Of a DNA stretch of 64,000 nt, positions 9,139 to 16,587 are shown one piece after another. Source of the stretch: Hungatella sp. UBA3048 (GTDB taxonomy: Bacteria > Bacillota > Clostridia > Lachnospirales > Lachnospiraceae); NCBI GenBank assembly GCA_002367105.1, contig DFCS01000003.1, positions 22,635-86,634 of the forward strand, read 5' to 3'. A model generated the notes under the pieces. It made no database searches, was not told the DNA's origin, and saw only the letters and a list, made by a program, of their open reading frames with translations. Each line of letters opens with the position of its first letter. The stretch's first letter is position 1. Made by a program: the position numbers and the translations under genes.

Positions 9139-9483
9139 TTATGTTCTTGTAATTTTGGGGACAGAAAACTGCATAAATTCACTTAAATAATTAACAACCT
9201 GTTCGATAGCAGATTGTACGGCGGATACGTCCCCAAGGATAAATACAGACCCACTGAACCTGTCAACAAATCCTATTTTAATAGGCGCAGCCTTTTTAGC
9301 TATATCTACAGCGATGATTGAAACCTCTGGCGGGGTTATGGTTAAAATACCGATTGCATGATACTTTTCTTCATTCAAGCCTAATTTTTCAAAGATCCGC
9401 TCATCTGGATTTGCTATAATATGTGCTAATGTCACTTGTTTACCTGGTACCGATTCAAATATCTTTCTTTCTAATACATTCAT
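9139..9483 (-). CDS. eutS: BMC shell protein EutS (first gene of the operon)
   Basis: A 114-aa EutS/PduU-type shell protein with the permuted BMC fold: VPGKQVTLAHIIANPDE, GILTITPPEVSIIAVDIAKK and IGFVDRFSGSVFILGDVSAV. The ATG at 9483 follows GAGGGG closely. As the first visible gene of the operon, it follows the 229-nt region that must carry the promoter. It resembles the second copy at 6553-6897 along its whole length but differs at many positions, especially in the C-terminal strand (QFSVPKITRT), so it is an old duplicate rather than a recent one. Confidence 0.9.
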   Translation of the reverse strand: MNVLERKIFESVPGKQVTLAHIIANPDERIFEKLGLNEEKYHAIGILTITPPEVSIIAVDIAKKAAPIKIGFVDRFSGSVFILGDVSAVQSAIEQVVNYLSEFMQFSVPKITRT

Positions 9484-9549
9484 ATAGCCCCTCATTTCAT
9501 AACAACACACATTATATTCTTTGCTTTATATTGCCATAGTATGTACTTT

Positions 9550-9583
9550 ATAAACAAAAACTAATCTCTTAGAATTTGTTTAT
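9550..9583. promoter_or_regulatory. Inverted repeat upstream of eut operon
   Basis: ATAAACAAA at 9550-9558 and its exact complement TTTGTTTAT at 9575-9583 are separated by 16 nt in the AT-rich region before eutS. It could be a regulator site. I see no clear -35/-10 pair with normal spacing here and no dual hairpins of the kind used by EutV antitermination, so its role is unknown. Confidence 0.3.
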
Positions 9584-9639
9584 TTTTATAACACAAATGT
9601 AATGCGCCTTTACTTATTTACATTTATCGTTAAATAGCA

Positions 9640-9675
9640 AGCGCCTTCTGATTTCCTGTGAAATCAAAAGGCGCT
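9640..9675 (-). terminator. Hairpin downstream of the OYE/aconitase X operon
   Basis: AGCGCCTT (9640-9647) pairs with AAGGCGCT (9668-9675), and after a 2-nt mismatch GATTTC pairs with GAAATC around a CTGT loop. On the minus strand a moderately T-rich stretch follows. It lies 37 nt past the stop of the gene at 9713 and separates that operon from eut. Confidence 0.6.
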
Positions 9676-9712
9676 GCATAAGATTTATTCTATTTACGAA
9701 TTATTTAACGAG

Positions 9713-11701
9713 TTACAGTTCTCTGGCAAGCTCGTATGAATTCCAGATGGAATACATAATATTATGTACCTTCTGGGAATCCCCAATATTGTGGACAGGT
9801 ATATCCAAATCCTTCAGTTCATCATACAATCCATGATTCTCGCGGTAGCCGATAGCTGAAATGACCGTATCCACCGGGAATGAACGCTCGCCTTCCGGGG
9901 TTTCTACAGTTACCTTACCCCCCTCTATACTCTTTACTGTACTGCTTGTATAGATATCCACCTCATGGAATGCCAGCAGATCCACAAGCATATCATGATT
10001 CATATGCGGAAGCGCACCGTGACCGCCCAGAATGTCTTTCATCATTTCGATAACTGTAACCTTGGAACCATTCTGTGCAAGCCATAGAGCTGTTTCGCAG
10101 CCAACCAATCCGCCGCCGATCATAACGACATTTTTTCCCGCCTCTGCTTTTCCAAGAAGGATATCATCTGCAGTAGTCGCAAAAGACTCCGATCCAAACT
10201 TGCTCTGAATCGGCTTCGAACCGGTTGCCGTAATAATTTCATCCGGCTTGAAACTGGAGATATTTTCTGCAGTGATCTCACAGTTCATTTTGACTTCCAC
10301 ATTCAGAAGCTCAAGCTGTCTCTGATACCACTTGACCAGGGCTCTGTCATAGCGTTTGAAATGAGGAACACTTCCCGGAATCAAATTTCCTCCAAGGCTG
10401 CCGCTCTTTTCACACAGAGTAACCCGGTGTCCCCTTTCAGCCAGCACTCTTGCCGCTTCCATTCCTGCTATTCCGCCTCCGATAACAAGTACATGCTTCT
10501 TCTTATTGGCCGGTACAAGTCCGTAAATTTTTTCTCTGCCGCAAGCCGGATTCACGGCACAGCTCACAGGAGCATTTGAAATTCTGCCAAGGCAGCCTTC
10601 ATGGCAGCCGAGGCACGGTCTGATTTCATCAAGCCTTCCAGTCCTCACCTTTTCCGGATAATACGGATCGGTCAAAAGCTGTCTTCCAAGTCCGATGATG
10701 TCGCAGGAATCACCGAGAGCTTCTACTGCCATCTCCGGATTTTCCATTCTTCCGGCCAGAATAACAGGGACATCTACGTTCTGCTTTACAAGTCTGCCGA
10801 ATTCCCGGTACATTCCATCTTCAAAATACATCGGCGGATGATTCCAATACCAGGAATCGTAGGTTCCTGCATCCACGTTCAATGCGTCATAGCCTGCTGC
10901 CTCCAGAATTTTAGCAGCTTCGATACCTTCTTCGATATCCTTTCCAGCTTCTTCATAATCTTCGCCCGGCAGCCCGCCGCGGCGAATTCCCTTCATGCAG
11001 CTTTTCAGGCTGTAGCGAAGGCTGACAGGGAAGTCAGGCCCGCAGGCTGCTTTGATCCCTTTCACAATGTCCGTTGCTACCCTCAGCCGGTTTTCCAACG
11101 AGCCGCCATATTCGTCCGTTCTGCGGTTAAAAAGGGCGATGGCAAACTGGTCCAGGAGATATCCTTCATGAACCGCATGAATCTCTACGCCGTCAAAGCC
11201 AGCTTTTTTTGCGACAACTGCGGACATAACAAATTTCTGAATCAAGTTCTTGATTTCTTCTATGGTCATTTCCCGGTGTTTGATCCGGGGATCAAATCTG
11301 TTTTCATTCTCCGACGGAGCGATAAACTTGGTGGCAAATCCGGGCAGTGCGCTTCTCCCAAGACCACCGGTGAGCTGAAGAAAAATCTTTGTACCGTATG
11401 CATGGATTCTTTCATTCATCTGATATGCTTCATGAATAAAAGCCAGAGGGTTCTGAGTCGGACATGGGAGGCCCGGTTTGGCCAAACCTTCAATATCCAG
11501 ATCCACACTGCAGATTCCGGTAATAATCAAACCGATTCCGCCCTTAGCCCGTTCCACATAATACTCCTGCAGCCTTTGGTTCATAGCACCCAGTGCATCG
11601 GCATATCCGACAGGCCCCATTGGTGCCATGGATAATTTGTTTTTTATTTGTAATTTCCCGATATATGCAGGCTCAAAAAGCTCTTTGTATTTTGTACTCA
11701 T
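9713..11701 (-). CDS. Old-yellow-enzyme-family NADH:flavin oxidoreductase with 4Fe-4S (2,4-dienoyl-CoA reductase/BaiCD-like)
   Basis: A 662-aa two-part reductase. Residues 1-360 form the FMN TIM barrel of the old yellow enzyme family (KNKLSMAPMGPVGYAD, DGVEIHAVHEGYLLDQF, RRTDEYGGSLENRLR). The cluster-binding cysteines follow near residue 353: CLGCHEGCLGRISNAPVSC. The C-terminal half holds an FAD site (VLVIGGGIAGMEAARVLAE) and an NAD(P) site (VVMIGGGLVGCETALWL). This is the layout of 2,4-dienoyl-CoA reductase, trimethylamine dehydrogenase and the bile-acid enzyme BaiCD: electrons pass NADH-FAD-FeS-FMN to an activated C=C bond. The substrate cannot be read from sequence. It is the last gene of the operon led by aconitase X, so it may reduce an unsaturated product of that dehydratase. 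Confidence 0.88.
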   Translation of the reverse strand: MSTKYKELFEPAYIGKLQIKNKLSMAPMGPVGYADALGAMNQRLQEYYVERAKGGIGLIITGICSVDLDIEGLAKPGLPCPTQNPLAFIHEAYQMNERIHAYGTKIFLQLTGGLGRSALPGFATKFIAPSENENRFDPRIKHREMTIEEIKNLIQKFVMSAVVAKKAGFDGVEIHAVHEGYLLDQFAIALFNRRTDEYGGSLENRLRVATDIVKGIKAACGPDFPVSLRYSLKSCMKGIRRGGLPGEDYEEAGKDIEEGIEAAKILEAAGYDALNVDAGTYDSWYWNHPPMYFEDGMYREFGRLVKQNVDVPVILAGRMENPEMAVEALGDSCDIIGLGRQLLTDPYYPEKVRTGRLDEIRPCLGCHEGCLGRISNAPVSCAVNPACGREKIYGLVPANKKKHVLVIGGGIAGMEAARVLAERGHRVTLCEKSGSLGGNLIPGSVPHFKRYDRALVKWYQRQLELLNVEVKMNCEITAENISSFKPDEIITATGSKPIQSKFGSESFATTADDILLGKAEAGKNVVMIGGGLVGCETALWLAQNGSKVTVIEMMKDILGGHGALPHMNHDMLVDLLAFHEVDIYTSSTVKSIEGGKVTVETPEGERSFPVDTVISAIGYRENHGLYDELKDLDIPVHNIGDSQKVHNIMYSIWNSYELAREL

Positions 11702-11723
11702 GTGTTTCCTCCATTTCTTTCCA

Positions 11724-12164
11724 TTAAAATAATGTTACAGCGCCATCTTCCGCAACTTCCACCGTCTGCCCCTCCTGAACCGACTTAAGGAAGCGGTCAC
11801 CCAGCCCATCAACCGTAACGATCTTTGTGTTTTCCCAAATATCCGCCAGCAGAACACCTGAGATCGCCAGGGACTCGGCTGTTGCTGAAAACAGCATTGC
11901 TTTCGGCTGAATCCCCATTGCTGCGACGGTCTGAATCAGCATACCCGCCGTAGTGGACCCGATCACCTGCGGAATGCATAAGATAGCTCCGGAGAGATCC
12001 TTCTGAAACAGGTCCGGATTGTTCTGGTCCGTACACAGTGTCTGTTTACCGTTTGATACCAACGCTCCCATATAGGCTGAAAGCACATTGAATCCCTTTT
12101 TGGACACCATAGCGTTTCCCCTGACCTGTCCCGGTATGACTGCTCTTCCCTGAAATTTATCCAT
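11724..12164 (-). CDS. Aconitase X swivel-domain subunit (DUF126)
   Basis: A 146-aa small subunit of aconitase X (AcnX), equivalent to the swivelling domain of aconitases. Typical segments are GRAVIPGQVRGNAMVS at the start, DLSGAILCIPQVIGSTTAGM (with the phosphate/substrate-binding GSTT) and the final TVDGLGDRFLKSVQEGQTVEV. It starts 2 nt after the large-subunit stop, the normal pairing. In bacteria AcnX enzymes are known as cis-3-hydroxy-L-proline dehydratases; archaeal relatives act on mevalonate phosphates. Confidence 0.9.
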   Translation of the reverse strand: MDKFQGRAVIPGQVRGNAMVSKKGFNVLSAYMGALVSNGKQTLCTDQNNPDLFQKDLSGAILCIPQVIGSTTAGMLIQTVAAMGIQPKAMLFSATAESLAISGVLLADIWENTKIVTVDGLGDRFLKSVQEGQTVEVAEDGAVTLF

Positions 12165-12166
12165 TG

Positions 12167-13438
12167 CTAAAAACCTCCCTTTACCACAAGATTTACAAGC
12201 TCCTGGTCGTCTACGTACCGTGCTGAGGAATAAGTTCTCAGTTTATTTGAATTTGTAATAATCGGTTTTTTTGCACAAAGCGGATTTGACATGTACATCA
12301 GAGGACAGATGTGAGACACCTTCACTCCTGTTTTCAGAAGCCGGTCATAATACTCTGTATCTCTGAATCTTGCGATGACATCCGGTGCACTGGTTATGAC
12401 GGTATCCACCACGATTTTGTCCTGTCCCCTCTCCTTAAGGGCCTGTTCAAAAATTTCGGTCCATTCTGTCAGCTGGTTAAAGGATGCATGGGGACATCCG
12501 ATAAATGCCCTGTCGGGTATCGCGTTTATATCTGCCCAAAGGACCGGATAGGAGCTTACCACTCTCTGTAGCTCCGCATCATCGATGACATAAACGGAAG
12601 CATTCTCTCTGATCAGTTCTTCTCCGTATTTCTTTGCCTCCGGTGTCAGGTTTTCCGCATGGTAAAGCGCCACCGCACCGTTTGATGCAGTTGCGGCTCC
12701 CATATCCTTTAAGTAGTCCTTTACCGCCGGTGTCAATTCATTTCCCAGAAACTGATCCAAGCCTTTTATGTATGGTACCTTTTCCACTACCTTCATTCCG
12801 ATGGCGCTTCCCAGAATCTGCGGACGAGGAATTTTGGTTGTTTTCAGTTCTATGATCCAGTCAGCATTTCTTCCTTCCTCGGTCAGGAAACCGAATTTCG
12901 GCGTCTTTCCGATAATCCCGCTGAAGAATTCCATTACGCCTGAGGTCCTGTTTGTTCGGGCTCCCAGAACAGAGTTGGCATAAACCACCGCCGAGGATTC
13001 CGCCCAGGCCAGATTGTCCCCGAAATTTGGAGTGTTGCCCACCTCATCAAAATAACAGGCACAGGTATAGGCATTTTCATCCTTCATTCCCAGCTTTACC
13101 AGCATGCTCTCGTATTCCTTCTGGGTGCCGTATAACAGTTGATACATCTCCTTCTCCTGCTGGTTGGCCGGTACATTCTCGTAATCAAGAGGCTGCGGAT
13201 CCGCCGTAAAAGGCAGCTTGGTCCTGATTCCGGCATCAATCATCTCTTTCATAATTCTTGACAGAGGCTTCAGGGCCGGCATTCCAAAGGAACACACAAG
13301 ATGCACAGGTCCATCCAAAGGTACAAGGCATTCCGCGTCATACATTTCTCCGTACCTTACAAGAGTCTCCATTGTTTTTTGCAGAATATCTCCGTGTTTG
13401 CCATTGAGTATATCCTGCTCTTCGTTTGTTAACTTCAT
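12167..13438 (-). CDS. Aconitase X catalytic subunit (DUF521)
   Basis: A 423-aa catalytic subunit of a two-subunit aconitase X. Visible family features are the opening LTNEEQDILNGKHGDILQ, the region with CACYFDEVGNTPNFG, the VIGC-like FIGCPHASFNQLTEW, and HICPLMYMSNPLCAKKPIITN with TNSNKLRTYSSARY at the end; the cysteines are the likely Fe-S ligands. The family catalyses dehydration. It is the first gene of the operon, divergent from the TetR gene, with a promoter and operator candidate in between. cis-3-Hydroxyproline dehydratase is the best-known bacterial activity, but the accompanying old-yellow-enzyme reductase is not part of that known pathway, so the substrate here is open. Confidence 0.88.
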   Translation of the reverse strand: MKLTNEEQDILNGKHGDILQKTMETLVRYGEMYDAECLVPLDGPVHLVCSFGMPALKPLSRIMKEMIDAGIRTKLPFTADPQPLDYENVPANQQEKEMYQLLYGTQKEYESMLVKLGMKDENAYTCACYFDEVGNTPNFGDNLAWAESSAVVYANSVLGARTNRTSGVMEFFSGIIGKTPKFGFLTEEGRNADWIIELKTTKIPRPQILGSAIGMKVVEKVPYIKGLDQFLGNELTPAVKDYLKDMGAATASNGAVALYHAENLTPEAKKYGEELIRENASVYVIDDAELQRVVSSYPVLWADINAIPDRAFIGCPHASFNQLTEWTEIFEQALKERGQDKIVVDTVITSAPDVIARFRDTEYYDRLLKTGVKVSHICPLMYMSNPLCAKKPIITNSNKLRTYSSARYVDDQELVNLVVKGGF

Positions 13439-13475
13439 AATCTTCTCCTTTCATTTATTTTTTTCAACAAGCATT

Positions 13476-13498
13476 TTAACCGAACGCTGTTATGTTAA
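13476..13498. promoter_or_regulatory. Candidate TetR operator (23-bp palindrome)
   Basis: The sequence fits TTAAC-N2-AAC-N3-GTT-N2-GTTAA, with every non-symmetric base confined to the N columns (16 of 23 positions symmetric). It abuts the -10 box of the minus-strand promoter for the aconitase X operon, where a bound dimer would block transcription. The divergent TetR-family gene is 113 bp away. Confidence 0.6.
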
Positions 13499-13526
13499 TA
13501 TTAGCACTTTGTTATTCTTTTGTCAA
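13498..13526 (-). promoter_or_regulatory. Promoter of the aconitase X operon
   Basis: On the minus strand: TTGACA (13526-13521), a 17-bp spacer, TAATAT (13503-13498). It lies about 60 nt upstream of the start codon of the large subunit. Confidence 0.75.
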
Positions 13527-13546
13527 TTAGGTCCGATGAGTTCAAC

Positions 13547-13575
13547 TTGCATTTTTTTTGAAAAAAGTTTATGAT
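13547..13575 (+). promoter_or_regulatory. Promoter of the TetR-family gene
   Basis: TTGCAT at 13547-13552, a 17-bp spacer made of a T-run then an A-run, and TATGAT at 13570-13575, 36 bp before the start codon. The -35 box is only partial. Confidence 0.55.
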
Positions 13576-13610
13576 TAAAAAAACTGTATTTAATTGGAGC
13601 AAAATCATTT

Positions 13611-14210
13611 ATGGCAAGAAAAAAAAGAGACGAGCAGGCCGCCCAGACAAAAAACAACATCATACGGGTCGCCTTAAATTTAATTCAAAAAAAAGGGTAT
13701 CACAACATGAGCATCCGGCAGCTATGCCAGGAAGCCGGGATCTCTACCGGAGCGTTTTACCATCATTTTAGTTCCAAGGAAGAGATGATCAACAAGGGCT
13801 TTGCCCTGTACGACGATGCTTTGGATCTTCTGCTGCAGCACTATGAATTCCACAATCCCGTTGAAGACATAAAATTTATATTACTGCACCAGACAAAATT
13901 TGTTATGGAGGAGTCAGCCAACCTGACAAAAGAACTGTATATCGCTCAGTTGTCAACAGATGTGAAATATTCCGTAAAGCCGGTAAGAAAGTACTATCAG
14001 ACAGTAGAGGAACTGGCGGGAAAAGCGTTAGAGAAAGGTATGATTCATACCGATATGACGGTGCATGAGCTCACATCCTTTCTGATCCGAATCAACCGGG
14101 GTGTGATTATTGACTGGTGTCTCAACGATTATTCCTATGATCTGATGAAACAGGCAGAAAAGGATCTGATATTCGTTCTGGACAAGCTGACGGCGCTTTT
14201 ATCCAACTGA
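13611..14210 (+). CDS. TetR/AcrR-family transcriptional regulator
   Basis: A 199-aa TetR-family repressor. After a basic N-terminal tail, the helix-turn-helix covers residues 16-60 (IIRVALNLIQKKGYHNMSI, CQEAGISTGAFYHHFSSKEEM), including the family-typical GxFYxHFxSKxE turn. The remaining helices form the ligand/dimer domain and are not recognisable. It is transcribed divergently from the aconitase X/OYE operon across 172 nt, so it probably controls it through the palindrome at 13476-13498. The inducer is likely the substrate or an intermediate of that pathway. Confidence 0.9.
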   Translation: MARKKRDEQAAQTKNNIIRVALNLIQKKGYHNMSIRQLCQEAGISTGAFYHHFSSKEEMINKGFALYDDALDLLLQHYEFHNPVEDIKFILLHQTKFVMEESANLTKELYIAQLSTDVKYSVKPVRKYYQTVEELAGKALEKGMIHTDMTVHELTSFLIRINRGVIIDWCLNDYSYDLMKQAEKDLIFVLDKLTALLSN

Positions 14211-14255
14211 CACGATTATCAAAGAACGATCCTTATGCAGAACAAAACATAATTT

Positions 14256-14303
14256 AAAAGTTAGCCGGAAACTAACAGGGAGTTAGTTTCCGGCTAACTT
14301 TTT
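14256..14303 (+). terminator. Strong Rho-independent terminator after tetR-like gene
   Basis: A perfect 17-bp stem, GTTAGCCGGAAACTAAC at 14260-14276 with its complement at 14282-14298, closes on a 5-nt AGGGA loop and is followed by TTTTT. It is preceded by AAAA, so it could work from either side. Confidence 0.92.
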
Positions 14304-14349
14304 GAAACAAATCTTAAACTAGCTAAAACAATCATCCGATTATGTTCTA

Positions 14350-14378
14350 TTGACAAATACCACTATAATACATATAAT
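14350..14378 (+). promoter_or_regulatory. Perfect-consensus housekeeping promoter
   Basis: TTGACA at 14350-14355, exactly 17 bp, TATAAT at 14373-14378. It lies 22 bp upstream of a 22-codon open frame and about 175 bp upstream of the RidA gene, and probably drives both. Confidence 0.85.
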
Positions 14379-14399
14379 TGCGTCACAGGAGGTGTTGGA

Positions 14400-14468
14400 A
14401 TGGAAAAGCTTATATATGACAGCAGCATTGAAAGCAATCGATATTCCATCTCTGTATTCGTTAAATAA
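14400..14468 (+). CDS. 22-codon open frame, leader peptide or gene remnant
   Basis: Starts at an ATG with AGGAGGTG 6 nt upstream, just after a perfect promoter, and encodes MEKLIYDSSIESNRYSISVF plus two residues before TAA. The translation signals are better than those of the downstream ridA gene. It may be a leader peptide, or the surviving N-terminus of a lost gene whose promoter was then left to drive ridA. I do not recognise the peptide. There is no obvious hairpin between it and ridA that would point to classical attenuation. Confidence 0.4.
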   Translation: MEKLIYDSSIESNRYSISVFVK

Positions 14469-14553
14469 ATTTCTATCAATGGATAACTTTATATTATGAA
14501 AATATATAGCGGTAGAAATTATTTTATCCCAATACAGAAAGGTCTATAATAAA

Positions 14554-14949
14554 ATGAATCATGATGTAGTAAGTAGGTTAAATTTGTCAAGAGTAAGCAA
14601 AGCAGTAGGTAATTATACCCACGTAACAAAAATAGAGCCTAATGCAGCATTTTACACCTTTTCCGGTCAGGTTGGAGCAGATTTGGACGGTAATTTTCCT
14701 GAAGAATTTAATCAGCAAGTAGACAATACATTTTTAAATATATCAAATCTATTAGAGAGTATGGATTTAACACCTGATAATGTTATTAAGGTTAATATAT
14801 GGTCAACGGAACAAATTGACTGGGATTACTTTGATAAAGTATATGATGACTTTTTTGGTAAGCCTTACCCTTCAATGACTATTGCCTATGTAAATGCCTT
14901 AGGGTTAGAAGAGATAAAATTAGAAATTGAAATATGGGCAGCAAAATAA
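14554..14949 (+). CDS. RidA/YjgF/YER057c family protein
   Basis: A 131-aa RidA-superfamily protein. These trimeric cytosolic proteins hydrolyse reactive enamine/imine intermediates, or act as related deaminases. Recognisable parts are NAAFYTFSGQVGADLDG, the SMDLTPDNVIKVNIWST helix-strand pair (usual pattern GxxxxDVVKVxVxL), YDDFFGKPYPSMTIAYV and LEIEIWAAK at the end. The catalytic arginine usual in true RidA (within RxxVxV near the C-terminus) is replaced around SMTIAYV, so it probably belongs to another subgroup with a different substrate. Its nearness to aconitase X, whose known bacterial products are imines, may be meaningful, but it is on its own transcript. Confidence 0.85.
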   Translation: MNHDVVSRLNLSRVSKAVGNYTHVTKIEPNAAFYTFSGQVGADLDGNFPEEFNQQVDNTFLNISNLLESMDLTPDNVIKVNIWSTEQIDWDYFDKVYDDFFGKPYPSMTIAYVNALGLEEIKLEIEIWAAK

Positions 14950-15005
14950 TTTTATTCCAACTTTGAACCAGAAACCCCATTATTGGGCAAAGACGAACCT
15001 TAATC

Positions 15006-15038
15006 AAGAGGGCGAAGCAACGAATGCTTCGCCCTCTT
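15006..15038. terminator. Bidirectional terminator between ridA and ABC operon
   Basis: A perfect 14-bp stem, AAGAGGGCGAAGCA (15006-15019) with TGCTTCGCCCTCTT (15025-15038), and a 5-nt loop, between two converging genes. U-tracts are short on both sides. Confidence 0.85.
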
Positions 15039-15055
15039 TGAATGCTGGGGCATGT

Positions 15056-16519
15056 TTATTTATTCTTTGAAGCCTGGAACTCATCCATCTGCTTTTGAAC
15101 CTCTGCCACATATTCGTCAATGCCTGCTTTTTTCAGTGCCTCCAAAGCCTTTGGATACTCTGTGTCAAAATCTACGAATCCGTAGAGAATCGGTGCCATC
15201 TGCTTTCCTGCCACCTCTTTGATTGCTGTTTCAATTACCTTTACCTTCTCGTTATTGAAGCGGAAGCCAAGCATATTGGAGGTGACTGCCTTATCGTCCC
15301 AGCTTTCATAGGTATCAATGTAACTCTGTTCGATTTCGGGTGCAAATAACTGATAATTCTTGTTACGGAACATCCATTCATAGAAGAATTCATCATTTAC
15401 CAGCTTTTTAATTCTTCCGTCAACAATATCATAATCCTTCCCCTTCACGCCGTATAAAGCCATCAGGTAATTATCCTGTGAAGAGTAAAGCCAGTCAATG
15501 AATTTCATTGCTCCTTCCGGATTGGGTGCTGTCTGTGGTATGCAAAGGACTTCACCGCCGGTGGCAATGATATAGCGGGGCTCCTCCGGTTTCAGGATAT
15601 AGTTCTGTAATCTGGCATCAGGAGCATTGGCTTTCACGCTGCTGATAATCTCATTTTCTTTGCCAAGAGAGCCCTCTACCCATAAGTATAAGCCTGTCTG
15701 CATACGGGAATCCCTCTCATTGTATTTGGTCGTTAAATCATCGGAATATAAGCCTTCATGATACATCTGGCGGTTATACTGCGCAACCTTCTTGAAAGCA
15801 TCGGTTTCATAGTAATCATAGACTTTATTTGTGGTATCACCATATACAACGGTATCTTCATTGGCGCACCAGGAAAGCTGTTCATCGGCAAAATATCTGG
15901 TCAGGGGCTTAAAGATGGGGTCTGCAGGCCCTTTCATTTCCGGATACAATTTCTTTGCCTTTTCTGCAAATAATTTCAAATCCTCTGCCGTCTTAATCTC
16001 CGTCATGCCACAGGCTTCCAGAATATCCTGGCGGACACAGACCATCTGGAACATTCCGGAGGAAGGAGCATAAGCGGATGGGATCCCATAAACCTCTCCG
16101 TTAATGGTAGCACCCTTTAGCTGCTCTTCGGGAAGCACCTTTAATAAATTCTGGCCATATTTGTCAATTAGGTCATTCAGCACAGCAGCCTGTTTCTTAT
16201 TAACAATGGTGGCTAAATCGGGAAGTCCGTCCCAATATAGGTCGATGGGCTCCTGGGCTGCCAGCATGATATCTTTTTGCTCCCAATACTGGTCCCATGG
16301 AGTATAAACCATTTCCACCTTAATGCCTAAATCCTCTTTCATTTTCTCAGCAAACTCATTACTCATAAATTCTGACATTCTATCACTTTCATCACCGGGA
16401 TAAAGAATCGTTACGGTTTTGATATCAGTGCCTTCTTTCGATTCACCCTTACTGCTGCATCCCCCAAGTAAACCGATTGCCATTATCGCGGCAGCTGTCA
16501 GTATAAATAGTCTTTTCAT
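15056..16519 (-). CDS. ABC transporter extracellular solute-binding lipoprotein (sugar type)
   Basis: A 487-aa substrate-binding lipoprotein of a carbohydrate ABC importer. The signal peptide ends in the lipobox LLGGC with Cys21 as the lipidation site, followed by a Ser/Lys/Glu linker. The mature part has the periplasmic-binding fold features KTVTILYPGDESDRMSEFM and the later TAPNPEGAMKFIDWLYSSQ found in LipO/LplA-like family 1 binding proteins. It is the last gene of its operon, behind two permeases; no ATPase is encoded here, which is usual for Clostridia, where one shared MsmK-type ATPase serves many importers. Confidence 0.92.
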   Translation of the reverse strand: MKRLFILTAAAIMAIGLLGGCSSKGESKEGTDIKTVTILYPGDESDRMSEFMSNEFAEKMKEDLGIKVEMVYTPWDQYWEQKDIMLAAQEPIDLYWDGLPDLATIVNKKQAAVLNDLIDKYGQNLLKVLPEEQLKGATINGEVYGIPSAYAPSSGMFQMVCVRQDILEACGMTEIKTAEDLKLFAEKAKKLYPEMKGPADPIFKPLTRYFADEQLSWCANEDTVVYGDTTNKVYDYYETDAFKKVAQYNRQMYHEGLYSDDLTTKYNERDSRMQTGLYLWVEGSLGKENEIISSVKANAPDARLQNYILKPEEPRYIIATGGEVLCIPQTAPNPEGAMKFIDWLYSSQDNYLMALYGVKGKDYDIVDGRIKKLVNDEFFYEWMFRNKNYQLFAPEIEQSYIDTYESWDDKAVTSNMLGFRFNNEKVKVIETAIKEVAGKQMAPILYGFVDFDTEYPKALEALKKAGIDEYVAEVQKQMDEFQASKNK

Positions 16520-16587
16520 TGCAATACCCTCCTTTTGGTTTATGTTAAGCCTTTCTCCTGGCCTACCAATGAATTTTACTACAGGGC

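Larger units (their letters stand above)
14211..14553. other. Intergenic region between tetR-like gene and ridA
   Basis: These 343 nt hold a perfect 17-bp terminator hairpin, then a consensus promoter (14350-14378), a 22-codon open frame with a good ribosome site (14400-14468), and an AT-rich leader into the RidA gene. No other gene is visible. Confidence 0.7.

Noticed and set aside
9484..9712. A cobalamin riboswitch in front of the eut operon
   Set aside because: The region is too short and AT-rich, and I see no B12-box-like conserved sequence.
10601..11635. A 344-codon open frame on the plus strand across the old-yellow-enzyme gene
   Set aside because: Antisense to a well-conserved reductase; no ribosome site, no family resemblance.
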